Assembly: GCA_043747875.1 (NCBI GenBank)
Contig: JAYTOI010000122.1
Coordinates: 23,095 to 87,094 of the forward strand
Length of the DNA stretch: 64,000 nt
From: CADEED01 sp043747875
GTDB taxonomy: Bacteria > Pseudomonadota > Gammaproteobacteria > Steroidobacterales > Steroidobacteraceae
Reading direction: 5' to 3'
Shown: piece after piece, positions 16,819-24,639 of the stretch
Position numbering within the stretch: position 1 is the stretch's first letter
Layout of the letters: each line of letters opens with the position of its first letter
Position numbers and translations under genes: made by a program
Notes under the pieces: model-generated
Seen by the model: only the letters and a program-made list of their open reading frames with translations
Databases searched by the model: none
Told to the model about the DNA's origin: nothing

Positions 16819-19149
16819 TCAGGTGAGCTCGGATGCCTCGACGTCGACGTGCCGGCCCTTGCCCACTTGGATGCGCTTGGTCGCTTCGCGATAACGCAGC
16901 TTCGCTTCGCCGCCCGGCGCACCACGCACCTGCACGGACCGCAGTTTTCCGTCACGCCAGACGATGTCGATCTCGAAGCCGCCGCGGGCCCGCAGCCCGC
17001 GCACCGAACCGCTCGGCCACGCACGCGGCAGCGCCGGCAGCAGCTCGATCTCGCCGTCGACGCACTGGAGCAGCATTTCGAGGATGCCGTTCGCGCCGCC
17101 GAAGTTGCCGTCGATCTGAAACGGCGGATGCGCATCGAACATGTTGGGATAGGTGCGCGAGGGATCGAGCAGTAGTTTGACGACGCCGTGCGTGTGCTCG
17201 GCGTCGCGCAACCGCGCCCACAGATTGATGCGCCAGGCGATGGCCCAGCCGGTGGACAGGTCGCCGCGCAGCTCCAGCGACCTGCGCACCGCCGCCGCGA
17301 GTTCGGGCGTGCGGCGCACGGTGATCTGCTCGCTCGGAAACAGCGCGTAGAGATGCGAGACATGCCGATGCGCGCGCTCCGGCGCGTCCATGTCCCAGTC
17401 CTCCATCCACTCCTGCAGCTGGCCGGCCTTGCCGATGCGATCGGGCGGCAGTTTGGCGCGAGCCGCCGCGCAGGCGGCACGGAAATCGCGGTCGCGCCCG
17501 AGCAGCTCCGCGGCACGAATGCAGTTCGCGAACAGGTCGCGCAGGATCTGGCTGTCCATGGCCGGCCCGGCGCACGTGGCGGCGCCGAACGGATGCAGGT
17601 TCTCGGGCGACATCGACGGACTGGTCACGAGGAATTTTCCGGACGGATCCGCAACCAGCGTGTCGAGGAAGAATTCAGCGGCGCCCCTGAGCACTGGATA
17701 GACGTCGGATAGATAGGCGCGGTCGCGGCCGTAGTCGTAGACGTCCCACAGATGCTTGCACAGCCACGCGCCGCCCGTCGGCCACAACCCCCAGCGCGCG
17801 CCGTCGATCGGCCCCGCGGCGCGCCACAAGTCCGTGTTGTGATGCGCCACCCAGCCGCGCGCACCGTAGTGCACGCGCGCGATGTGCGCGCCCGTGACTG
17901 CGAGGTCCTTCACCATGGCCACCAGGGGCTGCACGCACTCGGCCAGGTTCGCGGGCTCCGCGGGCCAGTAGTTCATCTCCGTGTTGATGTTGATGGTGTA
18001 CTTCGAGCCCCACGGCGCCAGCAGCTTGTCGTTCCACAGCCCCTGGAGATTGGCCGGCTGAGTGCCCGGCCGCGAGCAGGCGATGAGCAGATAGCGCGCG
18101 TACTGGCAGTACAGCGCGGCGAGCTGCGGATCGTCGCTGGTGGGAGAAGACTTGATGCGCTCGTCCGTGGGCTTGTCGGCCGCGGGCGTCGTGCCGAGGT
18201 CGAGCGAGACACGGCGAAACAGGCGCTGGTGGTCGGCCACGTGCGCCGCGAGCAACGCATCGTACGGCTTCGCCGCGGCCGCGGCGATCTGCGCACGAGT
18301 GATTGCGGTGGGATCTGCGCCGACGTCGTCGAAGCGCCTGAAGCTCGTGGCGACGGCGACCAGGACCACGACGGAATCCGCGCCGCTGACTGACAACCCG
18401 CCGTCGCATGGGCTCACGCGCCCGCCGGTCGCGATCACGCGCGCGCGCGCCTCGTAGCGCAGCGCCGCGGGAATCTCCTGCTGCGAGATATTGGTGCCGC
18501 TCAGCACCAGCGTCTCGCCGTCGAACGAGACGTGGCCAGGCATCGGGGTCGCGAACGACACCCGCGCATCGACGGCGCCGGCCCGGTCCGCGGTGAGGCG
18601 CGTGACGATGACCTGGTCCACCGCGGAGGCAAACGTCGCGCGGCGGCAGGAGACGCCGTCCTGTCGGTACTCCACGCTCGCAAGCGCGGTGTCGAGATCG
18701 AGCTCGCGCCGATACGCTTCGGCGAACGACGAGGAACCGAGCTCGAGCACTAGGTCGCCTACGGTTTGATAGGACGGCATGCGAATCGGCCGCGCCATCA
18801 TCTTTTCCTGGGCGAGGTTTTGCGCCTCGAGGTATTTGCCGGCCGCCAACAACGCGCGCACGCGCGGCAGCGCGGCCAACGCCTCCGGATTCGATGGATC
18901 GTAAGGGCCGCCGGCATACAAGGTGTCTTCGTTGAGCTGCAGACGCTCGCGCGCCACGCCGCCGAAGACCATGGCACCGAGGCGGCCGTTGCCGAGCGGC
19001 AGCGCTTCAATCCACTGCTCCGCCGGACGCGTGTACCAGAGATGCAGCGGGCCGCCCGTGGATTCCCGCGCGAACACGCCGCGCACCGCTCCGGTCGCGA
19101 GCGCGCCGAACGCCGCGCCGGTCTTCAACGCGTCTCTGCGACTGATCAT
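16819..19149 (-). CDS. Glycoside hydrolase family 95 (alpha-L-fucosidase type), exported
   Basis: 776 residues from ATG 19149; upstream codons to 19299 give no signal peptide. The leader SRRDALKTGAAFGALATGA is Tat-like, so the enzyme is likely exported folded. GH95 enzymes are inverting alpha-1,2-L-fucosidases (some act on L-galactosides). Motifs are WIEALPLGNGRLGAMVFGG at the N-terminus, the catalytic Asn region NINTEMNYWPAEP, SPSMSPEN containing the general-acid Glu, and DGNFGGANGILEMLLQ. It is divergent from an IclR-type regulator, with a perfect palindrome between them, suggesting substrate-induced control. Likely role: trimming fucosylated plant or microbial polysaccharides. Confidence 0.93.
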   Translation of the reverse strand: MISRRDALKTGAAFGALATGAVRGVFARESTGGPLHLWYTRPAEQWIEALPLGNGRLGAMVFGGVARERLQLNEDTLYAGGPYDPSNPEALAALPRVRALLAAGKYLEAQNLAQEKMMARPIRMPSYQTVGDLVLELGSSSFAEAYRRELDLDTALASVEYRQDGVSCRRATFASAVDQVIVTRLTADRAGAVDARVSFATPMPGHVSFDGETLVLSGTNISQQEIPAALRYEARARVIATGGRVSPCDGGLSVSGADSVVVLVAVATSFRRFDDVGADPTAITRAQIAAAAAKPYDALLAAHVADHQRLFRRVSLDLGTTPAADKPTDERIKSSPTSDDPQLAALYCQYARYLLIACSRPGTQPANLQGLWNDKLLAPWGSKYTININTEMNYWPAEPANLAECVQPLVAMVKDLAVTGAHIARVHYGARGWVAHHNTDLWRAAGPIDGARWGLWPTGGAWLCKHLWDVYDYGRDRAYLSDVYPVLRGAAEFFLDTLVADPSGKFLVTSPSMSPENLHPFGAATCAGPAMDSQILRDLFANCIRAAELLGRDRDFRAACAAARAKLPPDRIGKAGQLQEWMEDWDMDAPERAHRHVSHLYALFPSEQITVRRTPELAAAVRRSLELRGDLSTGWAIAWRINLWARLRDAEHTHGVVKLLLDPSRTYPNMFDAHPPFQIDGNFGGANGILEMLLQCVDGEIELLPALPRAWPSGSVRGLRARGGFEIDIVWRDGKLRSVQVRGAPGGEAKLRYREATKRIQVGKGRHVDVEASELT

Positions 19150-19186
19150 GAGCGCCTCACCTCTGCGAAAATGTTCAACTGACGTC

Positions 19187-19209
19187 CTAATGAACATCGA
19201 GTTCATTAG
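19187..19209. promoter_or_regulatory. Perfect palindromic operator between GH95 and iclR-type genes
   Basis: CTAATGAAC-ATCGA-GTTCATTAG: a perfect 9-bp inverted repeat with a 5-bp spacer. It begins 38 bp upstream of the GH95 start and ends 62 bp upstream of the chosen regulator start. The length and symmetry fit an IclR-dimer site. It is strikingly AT-rich against its surroundings. Confidence 0.7.
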
Positions 19210-19270
19210 CGATCTGTTGGTAAAGTACCGTCGGCCATCGAGGCTTGCAACTTCGCCCGCGCACTCGCCC

Positions 19271-20071
19271 ATGCCATCGACACGAAAGATCCCGCGCAAG
19301 GCGCGTCCGCTCTACAGCGCGCCGGCGCTCGAGAAGGGCATCGCCATCCTGGAGCTGCTGTCGAGCGTGCATCACCCGCTGGCGGTCGCCGACATCGCCA
19401 CCAGGCTCCGTCGCTCGCGCGCGGAGATCTATCGAATGCTCGTCGTGCTCGAGTCGCTCGATTACATCCGGCGCACGGACGACGGCCAGTACGACCTCAC
19501 GGCAAAGCTGTTCGAGATCGCCAGCCGGCACGCGCCCAAGCGCAGCGTCGTGACGGCGGCGCGCGCGGTCATGGAAGAGCTCGCCGAGGCGACCCTGCAG
19601 TCGTGCCACCTCATGGTGAACAGCGGCGACCACATGGTCTGCCTGGCGCGCGAGGAAAGTCCGGCCGCCATCGGCTTCTCGGTGCAAGTGGGGTTTCGCC
19701 CGCCGATGCTGCAGTCGACATCGGGACGCGTGTACTTCGCGTTCCAGGACGAAGCGCGGCAGGAGCTGATCATGAGCCGCATGCGCCGCGGCAAACACGA
19801 CGCGGCCACTCTGCGCGCGTTCGGCGCCGGCGCGAGCGCGCTCGTGCGGCGCGGCTACGCGGTGGAGCCGAGCCGACTAACTACCGGCATCCGGGACCTG
19901 TCGGTGCCGATCTTCGGCGCACAGCCGGGGCGGGCCGTGGCCTGCCTCACCATCCCTTTCGTCTCGCACCGCCTGTTTCCGCTCGGCATCAAGGAGACCG
20001 CGGCGCTGCTGCTCGAGGCCGCAGGACGCATCTGCGCCAACCTGCGCGCGGGCGGCCCGGCCCGGGGCTGA
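19271..20071 (+). CDS. IclR-family transcriptional regulator
   Basis: 266 residues from ATG 19271. An in-frame ATG at 19190 also exists but lies inside the palindrome and adds a residue stretch unlike the family, so I prefer the later start. The N-terminal winged helix-turn-helix covers about residues 18-80 (ALEKGIAILELLSS, VADIATRLRRSRAEIYRMLVVLESLDYI). The C-terminal IclR effector domain ends with the usual ACLTIPF..., then GIKETAALLLEAAGRICANL. It most likely controls the divergent GH95 gene and itself through the shared palindrome. The effector is probably a sugar acid or sugar, unknown. Confidence 0.92.
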   Translation: MPSTRKIPRKARPLYSAPALEKGIAILELLSSVHHPLAVADIATRLRRSRAEIYRMLVVLESLDYIRRTDDGQYDLTAKLFEIASRHAPKRSVVTAARAVMEELAEATLQSCHLMVNSGDHMVCLAREESPAAIGFSVQVGFRPPMLQSTSGRVYFAFQDEARQELIMSRMRRGKHDAATLRAFGAGASALVRRGYAVEPSRLTTGIRDLSVPIFGAQPGRAVACLTIPFVSHRLFPLGIKETAALLLEAAGRICANLRAGGPARG

Positions 20072-20095
20072 GCCGCGACGAAGGAAGCGTCGGGA

Positions 20096-20176
20096 TTACT
20101 GGGGATTCTTCGGTGCCGCGGCCTGGCCGGCCGCACATGCGAGCACCAACAAACTCACCGCCACACGCGCAATCAT
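20096..20176 (-). CDS. Possible tiny secreted peptide (26 aa)
   Basis: In the 215-bp gap after the IclR gene, the complement strand carries ATG 20176 preceded by GGGAGAA. It encodes MIARVAVSLLVLACAAGQAA plus a six-residue tail ending at TAA. It is essentially a signal or lipoprotein-type leader with almost no mature part. It may be a real micropeptide, a relic of a decayed gene or chance. Nothing else is visible in this gap. Confidence 0.3.
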   Translation of the reverse strand: MIARVAVSLLVLACAAGQAAAPKNPQ

Positions 20177-20286
20177 GGGGTTCTCCCTACACCTGGAGTG
20201 CGTCGATACTTCCTTTGGAGCAGGCGCCGCCGGCACCCCTGGTGGCACAATGCGTTCCTCCCACCGAAGCACGGCGCACATCACTC

Positions 20287-20961
20287 ATGGGTGAATTCAC
20301 CACGCTCATGGCCCGCGACGGCCACGAATTCAATGCCTGGCTCACGGCGCCCAAGGGTCCGGCGCGCGGCGCGATCGTCATCGCGCAGGAAATCTTCGGC
20401 GTCAACCGCCACATCCGCGCCGTGGCCGACGGCTACGCTGCGGATGGCTACGTCACCATCGCGCCCTGCCTCTTCGATCGCATCCGGCGCGGCATCGAGC
20501 TCGGTTACAGCGAAGCGGAGACGCAGGAGGGCCGCGGCTATCGCCTGAAGCTCCCGAAGGACAAGACGCTGCTCGATCTGTCCGCGTGCATCAACGTGGT
20601 GAAGCACGCCGGACGGGTCGCCGTCATCGGCTATTGCTGGGGCGGCACGCTGGCCTATCTTTCCGCCCGCGAGCTGCCGGTGGCATGTGCGGTGTCGTAC
20701 TACGGCGGCCAGATCAAGGATCATCTGGACAGACATCCGCGGCGGCCGGTGATGTACCACTTCGGCGAGAAAGACCCATACATTCCGGCCGGCGACATCG
20801 AGAGGATCGAGGCCGCGGATCCGAACGGGGTGGTGCACCTCTACCCGTCCGATCACGGTTTCAATTGCGAGGACCGCGGCAGCTACGACGCCGCGAGCGC
20901 CAGGCTCGCGCGCGAGCGCACGCTCGCGTTCCTGGTGGCGCAGATGGAGAAGAAGCCTTGA
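20287..20961 (+). CDS. Dienelactone hydrolase family protein
   Basis: 224 residues from ATG 20287; the long open frame further upstream is a shadow of the IclR gene. It has the alpha/beta-hydrolase fold of the DLH type. Cys117 in GYCWGG is the nucleophile, FGEKDPYIP carries the acid and SDHGFNC the His. QEIFGVN supplies the Glu that activates the Cys in characterised DLHs. The DLH family opens lactones in aromatic degradation, but many members act on other esters, so the substrate is open. Its TGA overlaps the TTG start of the next gene by 4 bp, so the pair is coupled. Confidence 0.9.
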   Translation: MGEFTTLMARDGHEFNAWLTAPKGPARGAIVIAQEIFGVNRHIRAVADGYAADGYVTIAPCLFDRIRRGIELGYSEAETQEGRGYRLKLPKDKTLLDLSACINVVKHAGRVAVIGYCWGGTLAYLSARELPVACAVSYYGGQIKDHLDRHPRRPVMYHFGEKDPYIPAGDIERIEAADPNGVVHLYPSDHGFNCEDRGSYDAASARLARERTLAFLVAQMEKKP

Positions 20962-22409
20962 AGCTCGCCGATCCCACGCTTCTCAAACAACAGTGCTTCA
21001 TCGCCGGCGAGTGGGCCGACGCGGAGTCGGGAAAGACCGCGCCGGTACACAACCCCGCGACGTCGCAGCCGCTCGGCACCGTGCCCAACATGGGCGCCAC
21101 CGAAGCGCGGCGCGCCATCGAGGCTGCGTACGCGGCCATGCCGGCGTGGGCACAGAAAACCGCCGGCGAACGCGCCAGGATCCTGCGCAAGTGGTTCGAT
21201 CTCCTGATCGCCAACCAGAACGATCTCGCCATCATCATGACTGCCGAGCAGGGCAAGCCGCTGGCGGAGTCGAAGGGCGAGATCGCCTATGCGGCGGCGT
21301 TCATCGAGTGGTTTGCCGAGGAAGGCAAGCGCGTCTACGGCGACATCATTCCGGGCCATCAGGCCGACAAACGCATCCTGGTGCTGCGTCAGCCCATCGG
21401 CGTCGTCGCGGCGATCACGCCGTGGAATTTTCCGGCCGCGATGATCACGCGCAAGGCCGGGCCGGCGCTGGCCGCCGGCTGCACGATCGTCGTGAAGCCG
21501 GCGTTGCAGACTCCCTACTCCGCGCTGGCCATGGCGGAGCTCGCGCAGCGCGCCGGCATTCCGGAAGGCGTTTTCAACGTGGTGACCGGCGACGCGGCCG
21601 CAATCGGCGGCGAATTCACCCACAACGACAAGGTGCGCAAAGTCTCGTTCACCGGTTCGACCGCGATTGGCAAACTACTCATGTCGCAATGCGCGGGTAC
21701 CGTGAAAAAGGTCGGGCTCGAGCTCGGCGGCAACGCACCGTTCATCGTGCTCGAGGATGCGGATCTCGATGCCGCCGTCACCGGCGCCATCGCGAGCAAG
21801 TACCGCAACACGGGGCAGACCTGCGTGTGCGCGAACCGCTTCATCGTGCACGCGAAGGTCTACGATGAGTTTTCGCGCAAGCTCACCGAAGTGGTGAAGA
21901 AGTTGCGCGTGGGCGACGGGCTCGAGGGCGAGACGGATCAGGGGCCGCTCATCGATGCCAAGGCGCTGGCCAAAGTCGAAGAGCACGTTTCTGACGCCCT
22001 CTCGAAAGGCGCGACCCTGCTGACGGGTGGCTCTAAGCACCCGCTCGGCGGCACGTTCTACCAGCCCACCGTGCTCGCCGACGTCACCGAGCAGATGATG
22101 CTGGCGCGCGAGGAGACTTTCGGACCGGTCGCGCCGCTATTCAAGGTGGCAACGGACCAGGAGGCCGTGCGGCTCGCGAATGCGACAGAGTTCGGACTCG
22201 CGGCATATTTGTTTACGCGCGACCTCGCGCGCTCGTGGCGTGTCAGCGAAGCGCTCGAGTACGGCATCGTCGGAGTGAACACCGGGCTCATCTCCACCGA
22301 GGTCGCGCCGTTTGGCGGCATGAAGGAAAGCGGCATCGGTCGTGAAGGTTCGAAGTACGGAATCCTGGAATTCACCGAAATCAAATACGTCTGCGTCGGC
22401 GGCATTTGA
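20958..22409 (+). CDS. gabD: NAD(P)-dependent succinate-semialdehyde dehydrogenase
   Basis: 483 residues from a TTG start at 20958 (TTGA overlap with the dienelactone hydrolase stop; GGAGAAGAAG just upstream). This start gives the standard GabD N-terminus, LADPTLLKQQCFIAGEW. It oxidises succinate semialdehyde to succinate. Motifs are ITPWNFPAAMITRK, the coenzyme loop SFTGSTAIGK, the general base Glu in LELGGNAPF, and catalytic Cys in NTGQTCVCANR. The C-terminus GGMKESGIGREGSKYG is typical. No GABA transaminase is nearby, so substrate supply is not explained by the window. Confidence 0.94.
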   Translation: MKLADPTLLKQQCFIAGEWADAESGKTAPVHNPATSQPLGTVPNMGATEARRAIEAAYAAMPAWAQKTAGERARILRKWFDLLIANQNDLAIIMTAEQGKPLAESKGEIAYAAAFIEWFAEEGKRVYGDIIPGHQADKRILVLRQPIGVVAAITPWNFPAAMITRKAGPALAAGCTIVVKPALQTPYSALAMAELAQRAGIPEGVFNVVTGDAAAIGGEFTHNDKVRKVSFTGSTAIGKLLMSQCAGTVKKVGLELGGNAPFIVLEDADLDAAVTGAIASKYRNTGQTCVCANRFIVHAKVYDEFSRKLTEVVKKLRVGDGLEGETDQGPLIDAKALAKVEEHVSDALSKGATLLTGGSKHPLGGTFYQPTVLADVTEQMMLAREETFGPVAPLFKVATDQEAVRLANATEFGLAAYLFTRDLARSWRVSEALEYGIVGVNTGLISTEVAPFGGMKESGIGREGSKYGILEFTEIKYVCVGGI

Positions 22410-22454
22410 GGCGCATTTTCGAATTGCGCATTCATCGCGTAGACTGCGCCGGCA

Positions 22455-23174
22455 GTGCTAGGACGGTTTCACGAAATCAGCGTCGAGACGCCGGACATCG
22501 CCGAGTCGGTGGCCTACTATGAGCGGCTCGGTTTCACACAGTGCGGCACCACGGACACGTGGTCGCATCCCTACGGTGTGCTCACCGATGGCAAGCTGTT
22601 CCTCGCCCTGCATCAGTTCAAGTTCCCCTCGCCGACGCTCACCTACGTGCACGCCAACGTGGCGCAGCATGCGCATGTCATCGAGAAGCTCGGCATCGAC
22701 CTCGCGTGGAAGCGCGTCGGTGAGGACGCGTTCAACGAAATCGGCTTTCTCGATCCTTCCGGCCAGACGGTGCGGGTGCAGGAAGCACCGACGCACTTCG
22801 CGGCCGGGCACGACAGCCGCGACACTTCGCTGTGCGGAGATTTCGCCGAGTACAGCCTGCCCGCCGGCGAGTCCGAGCCGCTGCGCGCATTCTGGGAGCC
22901 GCTCGGCTTCGTGGCGCTGGGTGAGAGCGACAACCCCTACCTGCGGATGTCGATGACCAGCGATCACATCGACCTTGCGATCCATCGGCCGCGCACGCTC
23001 GACCGGCCGATGCTGGTGTTCGCGGCCGCGGACATGGGCGAGCGCATCGATCGCCTGCGCGCGCTCGGTGTCGGGATGTCCGGCCAGCTGCCGCGCGGAC
23101 TCGACCCGCGCCACAGCGCGTTGCTCATTGCGCCCGAGGGCACGGCTCTCCTGCTGATCAACGCCGTCGACTAG
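22455..23174 (+). CDS. VOC-superfamily (glyoxalase/dioxygenase-like) protein
   Basis: 239 residues from GTG 22455, 45 bp after gabD, probably same operon. Two vicinal-oxygen-chelate modules are visible. The first is RFHEISVETPDIAESVAYYERLGF up to GFLDPSGQTVRVQEAP. The second covers residues about 125-239 (FAEYSLPAGESEPLRAFWEPLGF, ...LLIAPEGTALLLIN). The metal-ligand His/Glu set is incomplete by eye, so whether it is an enzyme or a binding protein is unclear. The substrate is unknown. Confidence 0.82.
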   Translation: MLGRFHEISVETPDIAESVAYYERLGFTQCGTTDTWSHPYGVLTDGKLFLALHQFKFPSPTLTYVHANVAQHAHVIEKLGIDLAWKRVGEDAFNEIGFLDPSGQTVRVQEAPTHFAAGHDSRDTSLCGDFAEYSLPAGESEPLRAFWEPLGFVALGESDNPYLRMSMTSDHIDLAIHRPRTLDRPMLVFAAADMGERIDRLRALGVGMSGQLPRGLDPRHSALLIAPEGTALLLINAVD

Positions 23175-23192
23175 CTAGTCTAGCGGGCACGG

Positions 23193-24500
23193 CTACGCGC
23201 CCTTCCGCCTCAGCAGCACCACGCCGAACGCGAAGATGCACAGGTTCACTCCGGCCAGCAGAAAGAACGGCGCGCCGCGCGACACCACGTCGTACAGCCA
23301 GCCGCCGAGGCCATTCGTGAACAGGATCGCCGCGGAAGCGCACACGCCCGCGAGACCGAACAGCGCGCCGCGCACGTCGCGCGGCGCCTCCTGACCCAGC
23401 AGCGTCTGGCCCGCGATGATCGCGGCGATCTGGCCCGCGCCGAGCAGCACGGCCACGGCCGTCATGAGCCCGCCGCGCGTCGGATCGTCGAGCAACCCGC
23501 ACAGTAGATAGGCTAGCGCCGCGAGCAGCATGGCCGCCGCGCCGATGCGCACACGGTCGGCGCGGTCGAGCAGCGTACCCACGATCAGCGCTGTGACGAT
23601 GCCCGCCACCATGGCCGCGACGAACGGCAGGCGCGCGCGCTCGGTGGCTTCCGCCATGCTGGCGCCGCGATCGAGCCAGCCCTGCTGCAGCCGCAACGAC
23701 AGGAACGTGCCCAGAACCACGCGATCACCGAACGAGCCGAACTGCAGCAGGTATGCGAACCAGATGCGGCGGTTGCCGCGCGCGGCGGCGATTCCCTCGG
23801 CGAGGATGCGCCGCAGCGGCAGCGCGGGCGCGCTGCTGCTAGGACTGCCGCGCTTGAGCCCGGCAAACACGACGACCGCGGACAGTGCGCACAGCGCCGC
23901 GGCGATGGCGAACGTGATGCGTTCGGCCGTCAATGCATCGACGCCACCCTCGGCGAGACGTCCGGGCAGCCGGCCGAGGAACAGCACGAGCACGGCCGCG
24001 CCCAGGCCCTGGAAGAATCCCGCGAGCCCGACGAACCGGCCGCGCGAGCTCTCTTCCGGCGTGTCGGCGAGCACCGTGCCTAACATGGTGCCGACGGCGG
24101 CCACGCCCACCGAGAAGAACAGCGCGCAGGCGAACAATTGCGGCACGGTGCGCGCCGCGGAATACATCAGAAATCCCGCGGCCAGCCACAGGAATCCGCA
24201 GGCGTATACGGCGCGTCGCCCGATCTTGTCGGCGAGCGCGCCGAGCGGCGCCACCAGACACAGCGCCAGCAGCTCGTTGGCGAAATTGAGCGCCGACACG
24301 GTGCGACCCTGCACGGCGCCCGGCAGGCCGAGATTCACGTTGAGCAGGTACGGCTGGAAGAAGCTGATGGTGGCGAACAGACCGATGGTCACGAACGCCG
24401 CGTATAGATAGGAGATTGCGTGCGACGGCCGGTATCCCGGCGCGAGCACGATGCCCGCGATGCGGCGCGCGGTCGATTCCTGGCCAGGCGGGTGATTCAC
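23193..24500 (-). CDS. Major facilitator superfamily transporter
   Basis: 435 residues from GTG 24500. The frame extends to 24629, but that would run into the divergent peptidase leader region and adds an Arg-rich non-membrane segment. About 12 transmembrane spans are seen. The cytoplasmic loop after span 2 has GALADKIGRRAVYACGF (motif A, G-x-L-a-D-x-x-G-R-R). The central loop is long and Ser/Pro-rich. No family-specific clue identifies the substrate; drug or metabolite efflux is common for this branch. It is divergent from the S46 peptidase. Confidence 0.88.
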   Translation of the reverse strand: MNHPPGQESTARRIAGIVLAPGYRPSHAISYLYAAFVTIGLFATISFFQPYLLNVNLGLPGAVQGRTVSALNFANELLALCLVAPLGALADKIGRRAVYACGFLWLAAGFLMYSAARTVPQLFACALFFSVGVAAVGTMLGTVLADTPEESSRGRFVGLAGFFQGLGAAVLVLFLGRLPGRLAEGGVDALTAERITFAIAAALCALSAVVVFAGLKRGSPSSSAPALPLRRILAEGIAAARGNRRIWFAYLLQFGSFGDRVVLGTFLSLRLQQGWLDRGASMAEATERARLPFVAAMVAGIVTALIVGTLLDRADRVRIGAAAMLLAALAYLLCGLLDDPTRGGLMTAVAVLLGAGQIAAIIAGQTLLGQEAPRDVRGALFGLAGVCASAAILFTNGLGGWLYDVVSRGAPFFLLAGVNLCIFAFGVVLLRRKGA

Positions 24501-24639
24501 GACCGCGGAATCATGCCACCTCCCCCGCGCACGCGCCGAACCGACGCGATGACGCGGCGTTCCGCGCATGCATGGCGAGGCGTTTGTGGGGATAATCCCC
24601 GCAACGCCCTCGGCGGCTCCAACACTCACGGGGATTCAG

